Assembly: GCA_026001245.1 (NCBI GenBank)
Contig: BNZR01000049.1
Location: 1 to 10,323, forward strand
DNA: 10,323 nt
Direction of reading: 5' to 3'
Origin: Clostridia bacterium
GTDB lineage: Bacteria; Bacillota_A; Clostridia; Oscillospirales; UBA929
In this document: piece after piece, positions 1 through 6,183 of the stretch
Layout of the letters: the number at the start of each line of letters is the position of its first letter
How positions within the stretch are numbered: position 1 is the stretch's first letter
Position numbers and translations under genes: made by a program
Notes under the pieces: generated by a model
The model's database searches: none
What the model was told of the DNA's origin: nothing
What the model saw: the letters and a program-made list of their open reading frames with translations, nothing else

Positions 1-1
1 G

Positions 2-136
2 AGCATCGGTCCGGCGATTGGGCATGTGTCGCCGGAAGCGGCACTGGGCGGTCCGATTGCGCAGTTGCGGGACGGGGATGTAGTTGAGTTGGATATTGAG
101 CGCAGGAGATTGAATGTGGTTGGGTGGGACGAGTGA
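2..136 (+). CDS. ilvD: Dihydroxy-acid dehydratase, C-terminal fragment
   Basis: Only the last 44 codons are in the window; the 5' part lies upstream. The enzyme dehydrates 2,3-dihydroxy-acids to 2-oxo-acids in valine, leucine and isoleucine synthesis, using an Fe-S cluster in the cytoplasm. The frame reads [20 protein letters not shown] followed by [11 protein letters not shown], which is the conserved C-terminal signature of the IlvD/Edd family (GHVSPEAxxGGPIA, then a DGD-I-DI strand). It ends in GWDE and a TGA at 134-136. The related Edd dehydratases share this end, so a sugar-acid dehydratase cannot be excluded, but IlvD is the commoner match. This is the only clearly housekeeping gene in the window and marks the left border of the accessory region. 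Confidence 0.9.
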   Translation, partial: SIGPAIGHVSPEAALGGPIAQLRDGDVVELDIERRRLNVVGWDE

Positions 137-151
137 AGGAGGCGGTATCCA

Positions 152-226
152 TTGCAATATCCGATTACAGTGTTTTTTGATACAAATGTATTTGACAGTC
201 AAAGTGGTTATCGCCGATCCAACTAA
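152..226 (+). pseudogene. Truncated PIN-domain protein, N-terminal remnant
   Basis: A TTG codon at 152 sits 9 bases after a strong AGGAGG (137-142) that begins immediately after the ilvD stop. The frame reads LQYPITVFFDTNVFDSQS and stops at TAA after 24 codons. A short hydrophobic strand leading into FFDTNVF/D is the first motif of PIN-type nucleases, where the D is a metal-binding catalytic residue. The rest of a PIN fold (about 120 or more residues with further acidic residues) is missing, and downstream sequence continues in another frame with unrelated content. I read it as the start of a PIN ribonuclease gene cut off by a deletion or recombination near 200-215. No antitoxin partner is visible. 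The motif is short, so confidence is moderate. Confidence 0.45.
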
Positions 227-548
227 CCAAAATACTATTGCCGATATCATCAAGGAAAAAATCGAAGATATACAACCCTTTATTGATGGTGAGGAAACGA
301 AAATTGAAATTCTCCGCGAAATCCAGTTTAAGATATCCCTTGATCCACATACTCGTGTAGCCCGGAGGATTATTCCCGATAATCCTTTTATTGAAGCTAT
401 AAATGAAACGCTTTTCAAATGTCCGTATTGTGATAGCACTATTCAGTTTTACGATTTAGCTGATAATCTCCAATGCGAAGCGTCTTATGAGCGCAACATG
501 GGTACTGAAAACCAATATTCATTATGTGCGGCGCTATATTTATCTTGA
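185..548 (+). CDS. Hypothetical protein with incomplete zinc-ribbon C-terminus
   Basis: This frame is open from 114 to 548. The first plausible ATG is at 185, but it has no good ribosome binding site, because the AGGAGG at 137-142 serves the 152 frame. From 185 the product is about 120 residues: an acidic N-terminal half with an amphipathic stretch (TIADIIKEKIEDIQPFIDG), then FKCPYCDST, LQCEASYERNMGTE and a stop. A CPYC knuckle followed by a lone Cys and a YERNMG-like segment suggests a zinc ribbon whose second CxxC has been lost. The reading frame seems to end abnormally in a short tail. I do not recognise the family. It is probably a decayed or fused fragment, perhaps joined to the PIN remnant upstream. 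Confidence 0.35.
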
Positions 549-615
549 CTTTTCAACTTTCTTGCCCCATACTGCTACTGACTTCGGTCAAATTCTATGG
601 AAAGAGGGTAAGGTT

Positions 616-1431
616 ATGCGAATTATAGATTCATCAACCATTACAGACTTTGCGCACCACTTGAAACTCGCAGAAAAATCTGAGGCAACCGTTATCAAAT
701 ACACAAGGGATATACGCAAATTTTCCGAGTATCTTAAGGCCGCGCCGCTGACTAAAGAATCAATTGTCGACTACAAAACGAAACTACGTGCCGATGGGCG
801 AAACGCGACTGGAGTAAACGCTGTCATCGCCGCCATTAATAGCTTCCTAGCTTTTGTCGGATTATCAGACTTCAAAGTCAAGCCTTACAAAATCCAGCAA
901 CGCCAATTTCGAGATTCCAACCGAGAATTGACGCGCGATGAGTACAATCGACTGCTTATTACAGCCCTCAATAGCGGCAATCGTCAGCTTTGGCTGATTA
1001 TGCAGACTATCTGCTCAACGGGTATTCGCGTCAGCGAGTTGCAGTTCGTGACAGTTGAAGCGGTGCGTTTGGGACAAATTACTGTGACGAACAAGGGTAA
1101 GACGCGTGTAGTGCCGCTTACCGAGAAGCTGTGCGCGAAGCTCGCCACATATATAAAGAAGTCGAAAATCACAGGCGAAATCTTTCCCGTCAGGCGCAAC
1201 CAGGTCTGGCGCGAAATGAAAAAGCTCTGCGCCAGAGCGGGCGTAGAGTCCAAGAAAGTCTTTCCGCATAACTTGCGGCACTTGTTTGGAGTGACGTTCT
1301 ATCATCGCGAACACGATATCATGAAACTAGCGGCGATACTTGGGCATTCGGACGTGAATACAACGCGGATTTATACGTTGGAGAGCGATAAAATGTATCG
1401 TGTGGGGTTAGATTTGGGATTGGTTGCGTGA
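616..1431 (+). CDS. Tyrosine recombinase, probable DNA invertase of adjacent switch
   Basis: The 271-residue protein has an N-terminal SAM-like core-binding domain (about 7-85) and a C-terminal catalytic domain (about 104-271). The catalytic set appears complete: R138 in STGIRVSEL, K160/K162 in TNKGKTR, H218 and R221 in PHNLRHLFG, H244 in LGHSDVNTTR and nucleophile Y253 in RIYT. Its length matches compact XerC/D-like recombinases rather than phage integrases with an arm-binding domain. ATG 616 was chosen because GAGGG lies 7 bases upstream and the core-binding domain begins just after it; the longer open frame to 487 adds only unconvincing sequence. The stop lies 5 bp before a pair of 24-bp inverted repeats that enclose a promoter. 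This fits the known arrangement of phase-variation recombinases placed beside the segment they invert. Acting on these repeats is an inference. Confidence 0.9.
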   Translation: MRIIDSSTITDFAHHLKLAEKSEATVIKYTRDIRKFSEYLKAAPLTKESIVDYKTKLRADGRNATGVNAVIAAINSFLAFVGLSDFKVKPYKIQQRQFRDSNRELTRDEYNRLLITALNSGNRQLWLIMQTICSTGIRVSELQFVTVEAVRLGQITVTNKGKTRVVPLTEKLCAKLATYIKKSKITGEIFPVRRNQVWREMKKLCARAGVESKKVFPHNLRHLFGVTFYHREHDIMKLAAILGHSDVNTTRIYTLESDKMYRVGLDLGLVA

Positions 1432-1436
1432 GGTGC

Positions 1437-1460
1437 GGAATTCTCATTCCCTACCGCGAC
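1437..1460 (+). repeat. Left inverted repeat of putative invertible segment
   Basis: This 24-bp arm begins GGAATTCTCATTC and ends CTACCGCGAC. It is the reverse complement of 1646-1669 with a single mismatch (23 of 24 positions agree). It lies 5 bp after the recombinase stop codon. Paired long repeats of this kind flanking a promoter are typical crossover sites for tyrosine or serine DNA invertases. Confidence 0.85.
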
Positions 1461-1474
1461 ACCCTCGAACCTTA

Positions 1475-1496
1475 GGGGAATATAGGGATATTCCTC
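1475..1496. other. Small hairpin in the segment leader
   Basis: GGAATAT at 1477-1483 pairs with ATATTCC at 1488-1494 around a 4-base loop, extendable by a G:U and a G:C pair to 1475-1496. It lies immediately after the expected start point (about 1500, minus strand) of the promoter inside the segment. Every transcript from that promoter would therefore carry a 5' stem-loop, in either orientation of the segment. A mRNA-stabilising role or a recombinase accessory site are both possible; neither is shown. Confidence 0.4.
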
Positions 1497-1506
1497 AACT
1501 TTTGTT

Positions 1507-1536
1507 ATTATAACATATCTGAATGGTAGCTGTCAA
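1507..1536 (-). promoter_or_regulatory. Consensus extended sigma-A promoter inside invertible segment
   Basis: On the minus strand, TTGACA (1536-1531) is separated by 18 bases from TATAAT (1512-1507), with the extended -10 TG one base before it. All 12 hexamer positions match consensus. The expected start is near 1500, reading leftward through the left repeat into the 3' end of the recombinase gene as antisense. If the segment flips about 1437-1669, the -35 would map to 1570-1575 and the -10 to 1594-1599 on the plus strand. That would give a leader of roughly 95-100 bases to the ATG at 1703 of the surface protein. Confidence 0.85.
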
Positions 1537-1557
1537 GCCACATTTGCAAGAAAAATA

Positions 1558-1597
1558 AGCCGGACGATGATTTGCATCTCGAACCGGCTATTTTCAG
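1558..1597. terminator. Bidirectional rho-independent-type terminator inside segment
   Basis: AGCCGG (1558-1563) pairs with CCGGCT (1584-1589), with a small inner GATG/CATC helix in the loop. The plus-strand side is followed by ATTTTC. On the minus strand the stem is followed by a better U-rich tract, TATTTTTCTT. It lies behind the segment's promoter in either orientation. As given, it would stop recombinase read-through from reaching the surface gene; after inversion it would insulate the promoter from upstream transcription. Confidence 0.65.
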
Positions 1598-1645
1598 TTC
1601 CCGCAAACAAAACATGCCTGCCGTTCAAGGCTGGCAACGACTCCA

Positions 1646-1669
1646 GTCGCGGTAGAGAATGAGAATTCC
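1646..1669 (-). repeat. Right inverted repeat of putative invertible segment
   Basis: This is the partner of 1437-1460, with one mismatch in 24. It begins GTCGCGGTAG and ends GAGAATTCC. The distance between arms is 185 bp (1461-1645). The arm lies 34 bp upstream of the apparent ATG (1703) of the surface protein, so an inverted promoter would read through it into the gene. Confidence 0.85.
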
Positions 1670-3569
1670 CTTGCAACAAAATAAAAATTGGAGGTTTGTA
1701 CTATGCGGAAAAAAATTATTGCAGAAATCCCTTGCCTTGCTGATGGCGATAGCCATGCTACTGATGTTGTTACCCACGAATGGAGGAGAATCGGTTGCGT
1801 TTGCGGCTGATGACGCTTCCGCACAAACTGATGTGGATAGCGGCATACATTATTTTTCCGAGGATGTAATCGTGGAGGGGCGAGACAACAGCGGGGCTGT
1901 AGTTGCGATAATAAACCTGTCCCGCGATACTATAACGCTTCCGTCGGAAGCGTATAGCGCCGTGGCGTTCAGCACGGATGCCGGAAATAAGTGGAGCGAT
2001 GTAAAGGCAACCACTTTCGAAAATTTCCCCAAAATGCTGACCACCGATTTCGAGCTATGGCTAACTGATAAATACGAAAAAGAAACAAGAAATCCTCCTA
2101 GTGATGCAAATATCGTCAAATTTGCTAAAATAAATGCTCGTCCGAAAGCCCCAAGTCTTATCGCAAACTATACGGTAGGTTCTACGTTGGCAGATAAGCG
2201 CTGGGCTTTAACTGAAAAAGAGGGTACACAAGCGGTTGTGGCCGGTATAGGCATTGCACCGGCGGATTCCACAGGCAAGACGATTGGCTCTGAGGGATAT
2301 GGCACATATTACGATGGAATATTTTTGAATAGATCATCTAGCAACAAAACGAAGGTTCAGAAGTATTTTATCAGAAACGAACCATATTTTGATGGTACTG
2401 CGTATACTGCTGCAAGCATCCCCAAGGCAATTTCAGTTAAAGGTGAACAAAAAGCCCCTAAAAAGAAAGCCAATTATAAGACGGAAACAATCAAGCTGAA
2501 TAAAGGCGATGTAATTTTCGCGGGTACGCTAGAGGAACTGGCCGAGATCGACTATTGGGATGTCCGAGAAATCTCTGAAAATACGGCGATCTTGGAGGCT
2601 GGGCAACTATTGTATGTAGCTTCCGCGAAGCGTACAGAAGTTTCGATTTCCGGTTATCTGTCCGAAGAAGCTCAAACAGTTGTGATTTGGGGTTCCGGCA
2701 CTGATAAAAAACCTCCGACTGCAAAACAGGTATATACTCTTGCGCCGAGAACTACTCTTGAAACGCTTAATCTAAGCGGGAAAAGCGGCAAGCTATCACT
2801 TGATTCCAGATTTCAAATATTAAACAAGCAAACCAACAAATGGGGTAAGTTGCCGAAAATTACGGCAAACCAAACCTTTGATATACGTTCAAAATCAACC
2901 GCAAAAGCGACCGGAGCGGTTGACAAGGGATTTGCCGCGAGTAAATCCGGCGACCTCAACATATCTTGGGGCGTATTTGATGAGCGTAAAAATAAAAGCG
3001 GCATTTTACAGGCTATCATACGTCCAAGAGGCGAGGGACAGAATTATTCCATTACCGGAGTTACAGTAAACAGGAGTGAAAACATAATATCCGCCGAGGT
3101 ATCGACAGGCGTTGCCGATTACGTTGATATAACAGTTTTGGAAGACGTTGTCGGGGAAAGCGACGATTGGGATACGGCAAAGGAATTAGCGGTCGGCAAC
3201 GCAAGTGTTGGCAAAGCGACTGAAGCAACCTTCATAGATGTTCCGATGTCCGACACATTGCCTACGTATTTTATCATAGTCGTTCGGCTTAGGAGTACAA
3301 ACGGAGCGGAGCTATGCTCTCCGTTTACGTCTATTGAGTACACGAGCGCACACGAGGAGTTTTTGACGAAGACAGTTGACGATTTTGCCGATCATCCCGG
3401 CGAGGTTATAAGGCTTGACGATGTAGCCGAAAACAATAATTTCATGGTTACAGCAGAGGGCGTACCTTTTATTGACGCGGATCCCGATGATGTAGACGTG
3501 TCCGAAGACGGGAACACATATGTGTTCAACCGCCGCTTCGGCGGACGGCAACTACAGGGCAACCTGTGA
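1659..3569 (+). CDS. Large secreted surface protein, start out of frame and C-terminus broken
   Basis: The open frame of 636 codons encodes an exported protein. Residues KKLLQKS, a hydrophobic core (LALLMAIAMLLMLL) and an AFA-A cleavage site near residue 49 form a signal peptide. The mature part has features of clostridial repeat-rich surface proteins: a segment near 80-130 with STDAGNKW and FPKMLTTDFELWLTDKYEK, then Thr/Lys-rich beta-type sequence; no enzyme motif is seen. The frame's only standard upstream starts lie inside the right repeat (ATG 1659) or lack a binding site. The convincing start is ATG 1703, 8 bases after TTGGAGG, giving MRKK, but an A7 run puts it one base out of frame with the signal peptide; with six As it would read MRKKLLQKSLALL. 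The ATG frame as written stops at 1810 after 35 codons. The 3' end leaves the frame near 3543, where a Big2 domain continues in another frame. Expression probably depends on the invertible promoter upstream. Confidence 0.75.
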   Translation: MRIPLQQNKNWRFVLCGKKLLQKSLALLMAIAMLLMLLPTNGGESVAFAADDASAQTDVDSGIHYFSEDVIVEGRDNSGAVVAIINLSRDTITLPSEAYSAVAFSTDAGNKWSDVKATTFENFPKMLTTDFELWLTDKYEKETRNPPSDANIVKFAKINARPKAPSLIANYTVGSTLADKRWALTEKEGTQAVVAGIGIAPADSTGKTIGSEGYGTYYDGIFLNRSSSNKTKVQKYFIRNEPYFDGTAYTAASIPKAISVKGEQKAPKKKANYKTETIKLNKGDVIFAGTLEELAEIDYWDVREISENTAILEAGQLLYVASAKRTEVSISGYLSEEAQTVVIWGSGTDKKPPTAKQVYTLAPRTTLETLNLSGKSGKLSLDSRFQILNKQTNKWGKLPKITANQTFDIRSKSTAKATGAVDKGFAASKSGDLNISWGVFDERKNKSGILQAIIRPRGEGQNYSITGVTVNRSENIISAEVSTGVADYVDITVLEDVVGESDDWDTAKELAVGNASVGKATEATFIDVPMSDTLPTYFIIVVRLRSTNGAELCSPFTSIEYTSAHEEFLTKTVDDFADHPGEVIRLDDVAENNNFMVTAEGVPFIDADPDDVDVSEDGNTYVFNRRFGGRQLQGNL

Positions 3570-3841
3570 CGTGACCATAACGGACTTCCCCGTCCCGGCG
3601 AACGGTATAACATTAAGCGATACTGCCGTTAGCATAATAAGGCAGGACAGCGGTACAATCACGGCGGAGGTGCTGTCAGCCAATAACAATTCTCCCCCCG
3701 CCACTAATCAAAAGTAGCATGGAGTAGCAGTGACGAAAGCGTTGCTACTGTTGCGGGAGGAAAAATATCCGCATGGGCGGTAGGAACCGCGACTATAACA
3801 GCCACTACGGTGGACGGAGGCTACGCGGCAACCTGCACGGT
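3543..3841 (+). pseudogene. Frameshifted Big2 (bacterial Ig-like) domain remnant
   Basis: In a frame different from the preceding ORF, the sequence reads ASADGNYRATCDVTIT, the end of one Ig-like repeat. It continues with ANGITLSDTAVSII to NQ near 3710. There the frame breaks again and resumes one base off as VAWSSSDESVATVAGG, ISAWAVGTATITATTVDGGY and ATCTV. Together these form one nearly complete Big2 domain, a fold common in surface adhesins. The break falls in CAAAAG at 3711-3716; one additional A would restore KVAWSSSD in frame. The domain was probably the C-terminal part of the surface protein above. It ends abruptly near 3841, where sequence of a different origin begins on the opposite strand. 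Confidence 0.7.
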
Positions 3842-3844
3842 GTA

Positions 3845-4150
3845 TCAAGCTGTGGATGGGAACCACTCGGTCTCTCCCAGCTTTCGTTTTCAAGCCGCCT
3901 TTTATCCAATTTTCCTCAAGGTTCACGTTGGCCGTCTCAATACTCAAAAGTTCGTTGATGCGGAACCCGCTGTATAGTAGTACAAGGACGGTATCGGCGT
4001 AAGGCTCGTCTCGGTACGCCCAGACCGTTTCGATTTCTTCCGCAGTAAAGGGTTCTTTAGAGGTCGGGGGTATCGGAGCGGCATGAATGAGTTCGGAGTT
4101 TTTCTTCGCAATAACGTCAGGCTCCATTGCATAGAGGTCGAGCTTCCCGA
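3845..4150 (-). pseudogene. Fragment of a second tyrosine recombinase (phage integrase type)
   Basis: The minus strand encodes about 100 residues: LYAMEPDVIAKKN, then EPFTAEEIETVW, VLLYSGFRINELLSIE, and GGLKTKAGRDRVVPIHS. These match the end of the core-binding domain, the catalytic Arg (YSGFRINELL) and the beta-hairpin with the catalytic Lys in phage/ICE integrases. The HxxR, second His and Tyr nucleophile are absent, so it is inactive. At the right edge (about 4150) it meets serine-recombinase sequence on the opposite strand. At the left edge (about 3842-3848) it meets the Big2 remnant. It differs from the intact recombinase at 616. Confidence 0.75.
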
Positions 4151-4555
4151 ACAAAAGCGATTTACTACAGATTTCTTAACGAAAAAGACGAAGCGTAACG
4201 AGGGCGAATATCCGCAGTATTATGTAGAAAACTCACATCCCGCAATCATATCTTTGGAAACTTACGACCTCGTGCAAGACGAAATGCGCCGAAACAGCGC
4301 GGTTGGGTGTACTCGAAGCGCGGCGCATTGTTTCTCAACAAAAGTTTTCTGCGGCGAATGCGGCGGCGTATTCGGCTCCAAGACATGGCACAGCACAGAC
4401 AAGTACAAACGCACAATCTGGCGTTGCAATCGGAAATACGAATTCAAGGCAGTGTTGCCTGCAAAACACCGCACCTTGATGACAAAAGTCTGCGGCGGGT
4501 TTTTGTGACGGCGTTTAATCAGATTCTCGCCGACAAAAGCCTGTGGTTGGACAAT
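4150..4555 (+). pseudogene. Fragment of a large serine recombinase, frameshifted
   Basis: The plus strand reads KRFTTDFLTKKTKRNEGEYP then QYYVENSHPAIISLETYDLV, the recombinase domain that follows the resolvase catalytic domain in large serine recombinases (TnpX/CcrB-like). Next comes a zinc ribbon, FCGECGGVFGSKT with WRCNRKY. Near 4445 the frame shifts, and the ribbon's next Cys appears as ACKTPHLDDKSLRRVF, with VTAFNQILADK after it. The catalytic N-terminal domain with the Ser nucleophile is missing, as is the coiled-coil C-terminus. It is therefore a remnant of an integrative element, truncated on both sides and internally frameshifted. It continues without a stop into an unrelated RCC1-repeat sequence. 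Confidence 0.8.
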
Positions 4556-5371
4556 TTCAGCCGAAGCGTAACTGTTCAAAACGTGAAGCAAGTTGAGTAT
4601 GGAGACATCGAAGTCGGCGTAATATTCTATATCGACGAAAGCAACAATCTCTATGGCTTGGGAGCTTTGGCACAAGGTGGAACAGTAAAAGTTACCTATG
4701 ATACTCCGACATTACTGCTTGAAAACGCGAAATATGTCCGCATGGGAGAAGGTCAAGTCTTGGCGTTGCAGAATGACGGCACTCTTTGGGGTTGGGGCGA
4801 TAATCGTGTAGGACAGCTTGCGCACGAAGAAGAGTACATTGAAACTCCCGTCAAAATCATGGAGGGGGTAAGGTTTATTTCGGCGGGACAGTACGTTTCT
4901 GCCGCTTTGAAAGAGGATGGCAGTTTGTGGGTTTGGGGTTCTAACGCGATAGGTGCGATTGGCAACGGCGAGCGCGGGAATGGGCAGTATCCACAACTTC
5001 CGGGTAAGAGCGTGCTGGAACCTTACAATACGCTGAATAATGTCGTGTTTATGTCCGTTGGCGGGATTAACAGCTACGCCATAACCTCGGACTACGCTCT
5101 GTGGGCGTGGGGCGGCGACTATGGCAACCTTCCGACTAAGATTGCGGATAATATTCAATTTGTCTGCAACTATGGTAGTGTTGGGTACGCTGTGGACTTG
5201 CAAGGGAATTTGTTTATGACCTCGGATTTGGATATGCCGTTTAAGAAAAATGTGCGTTCATGTTTTTTGTGCGTGTCTAACTTGCTGCTTATAGAGTATT
5301 CGGACGGCAGTCTGTGGAATTATAATGCGGATAGCGGCGAGGATGTGGAGGTGCTGGCGGCGGTCAGGTAA
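4556..5371 (+). pseudogene. RCC1-repeat domain, C-terminal part of a surface protein
   Basis: About 270 residues remain, in the same open frame as the second half of the serine recombinase remnant (frame open 4307-5371). RCC1-type blades are evident: VLALQNDGTLWGWGDNRVGQ, then VSAALKEDGSLWVWGSN, YAITSDYALWAWGGD and a weaker YAVDLQGNL. Each has the pattern of a hydrophobic strand, a DG turn, LWxWG and a spacer. In Clostridia such beta-propellers are found in secreted proteins, often beside Ig-like domains. Its own N-terminus and signal peptide are not here. The gene was probably the C-terminal portion of a larger exported protein, possibly the same one as the Big2 remnant, separated by recombinase debris. 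If translated from a start in the fragment upstream it would be cytoplasmic. Confidence 0.7.
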
Positions 5372-5387
5372 CCACGTCACCTAATGG

Positions 5388-5535
5388 CTAACGGCGACGA
5401 GGTTTAAACGCGCGCCAATCCCAAGCGGGTCTCGATCGAAGCCGACTGACTGAGCGAAAGGATGCCGAGGAGGGCAGAGAGATTCGCGAGTGTAATGAAT
5501 TGCGGGACGGCGGAGTGGGCGGCGATGCAGAGCCG
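5388..5535. other. GC-rich tract of non-coding appearance under the HNH gene's 3' end
   Basis: Every frame through this stretch gives low-quality protein rich in Arg, Ser and Pro, unlike the flanking genes. It includes short phrases such as GATCGAAGCCGACTGACTG and GAGCGAAAGGATGCCGAGG. It separates the convergent RCC1 and HNH genes and may be a dispersed repeat or structured non-coding element that has overwritten the end of the HNH gene. A genome self-comparison would decide this. Confidence 0.25.
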
Positions 5536-6167
5536 AACGCACAAGCATACGCATCAGCCACGTGTATCTCCGCCTTTTTCCACAAGTCATACATCGCGCG
5601 ATAGTGTCGGTCTGCTGCCTTGATTAAGTATTCTTCCGGGGGCTCTTCGCCGTTTATTTTATAATATTCAGCGTCCGCTGTTTCTACATCAACCCGCTCG
5701 TCTGTCATAAAGTAACACAGATGGACGATAGGTGTGTCCATCGCCGAGTGAAAAACATTTTGGGCGCGACCAAAAGCATCACCGTGCGAACCATTACAGG
5801 TTTTACAGAGCGGCACAATAAACACTCTGTTCGCAAACACCTCGTCCGAGTCTCCATGAGATCGCGTTGAACATTCGTTTGGACCGCGTCCGTCCCCGAT
5901 GACAATGTGTCCGCCTATAGCCAGGCGCAGACCGCGTCCTCCTTTTTCGATTTCGGCGTTGCACCCGGCGCAATTTGTGATGGTCGTTTGGGTAACATGC
6001 TCCCATACGTCATCCCAGTCCTGGTAGATATTATCATTCGGAGGAGGGGAATACCCGCTATCAGATTTATCCCAATGCAACATCGGTTTTGGGTCTTTAG
6101 CTGAACCGTCGACATTGCGGAAAGCCGTGCCTTTGCTCATCCTCCAAGGGCCTTTTATTAGCGACAT
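5388..6167 (-). CDS. HNH/treble-clef domain protein
   Basis: The 259-residue frame has a Zn-binding pattern typical of HNH-like folds: CAGC (66-69), GGH (85-87), then VPLCKTCNGSHG with C121 and C124. The GGH and VPLCxxCN arrangement resembles small HNH proteins carrying a GAHV...IVPLCxxCN motif, which suggests a nuclease or nucleic-acid-binding role; activity is inferred only. Residues 140-205 look like a genuine helical domain. The last 45 or so (from about SASPPTPPSRN) are Ser/Arg/Pro-rich and resemble translated non-coding DNA, so the native C-terminus may have been lost. ATG 6167 lies 16 bases after the stop of the DUF2589-like gene, with GAGG 11 bases upstream, so it is likely the third gene of that operon. 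The second ATG (residue 10), close behind GGAGG, is less likely. Confidence 0.65.
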   Translation of the reverse strand: MSLIKGPWRMSKGTAFRNVDGSAKDPKPMLHWDKSDSGYSPPPNDNIYQDWDDVWEHVTQTTITNCAGCNAEIEKGGRGLRLAIGGHIVIGDGRGPNECSTRSHGDSDEVFANRVFIVPLCKTCNGSHGDAFGRAQNVFHSAMDTPIVHLCYFMTDERVDVETADAEYYKINGEEPPEEYLIKAADRHYRAMYDLWKKAEIHVADAYACAFGSASPPTPPSRNSLHSRISLPSSASFRSVSRLRSRPAWDWRAFKPRRR

Positions 6168-6183
6168 AATCTACCACGCCTCA

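Noticed and set aside
487..615. N-terminal extension of the tyrosine recombinase back to ATG 487
   Set aside because: The extra 43 residues overlap the zinc-ribbon ORF and have no ribosome binding site. GAGGG before ATG 616 gives a start at the expected edge of the core-binding domain.
1703..1725. Programmed -1 ribosomal frameshift at the A7 run of the surface gene
   Set aside because: The shift needed is +1 (or -2) from the ATG frame to the signal-peptide frame, so ordinary -1 slippage on A7 would give the wrong frame. Loss of one A in DNA or RNA would fit.
1594..1846. Minus-strand ORFs opposite the signal-peptide region of the surface gene
   Set aside because: They have no ribosome binding site or recognisable domain and are shadows of the plus-strand coding frame.
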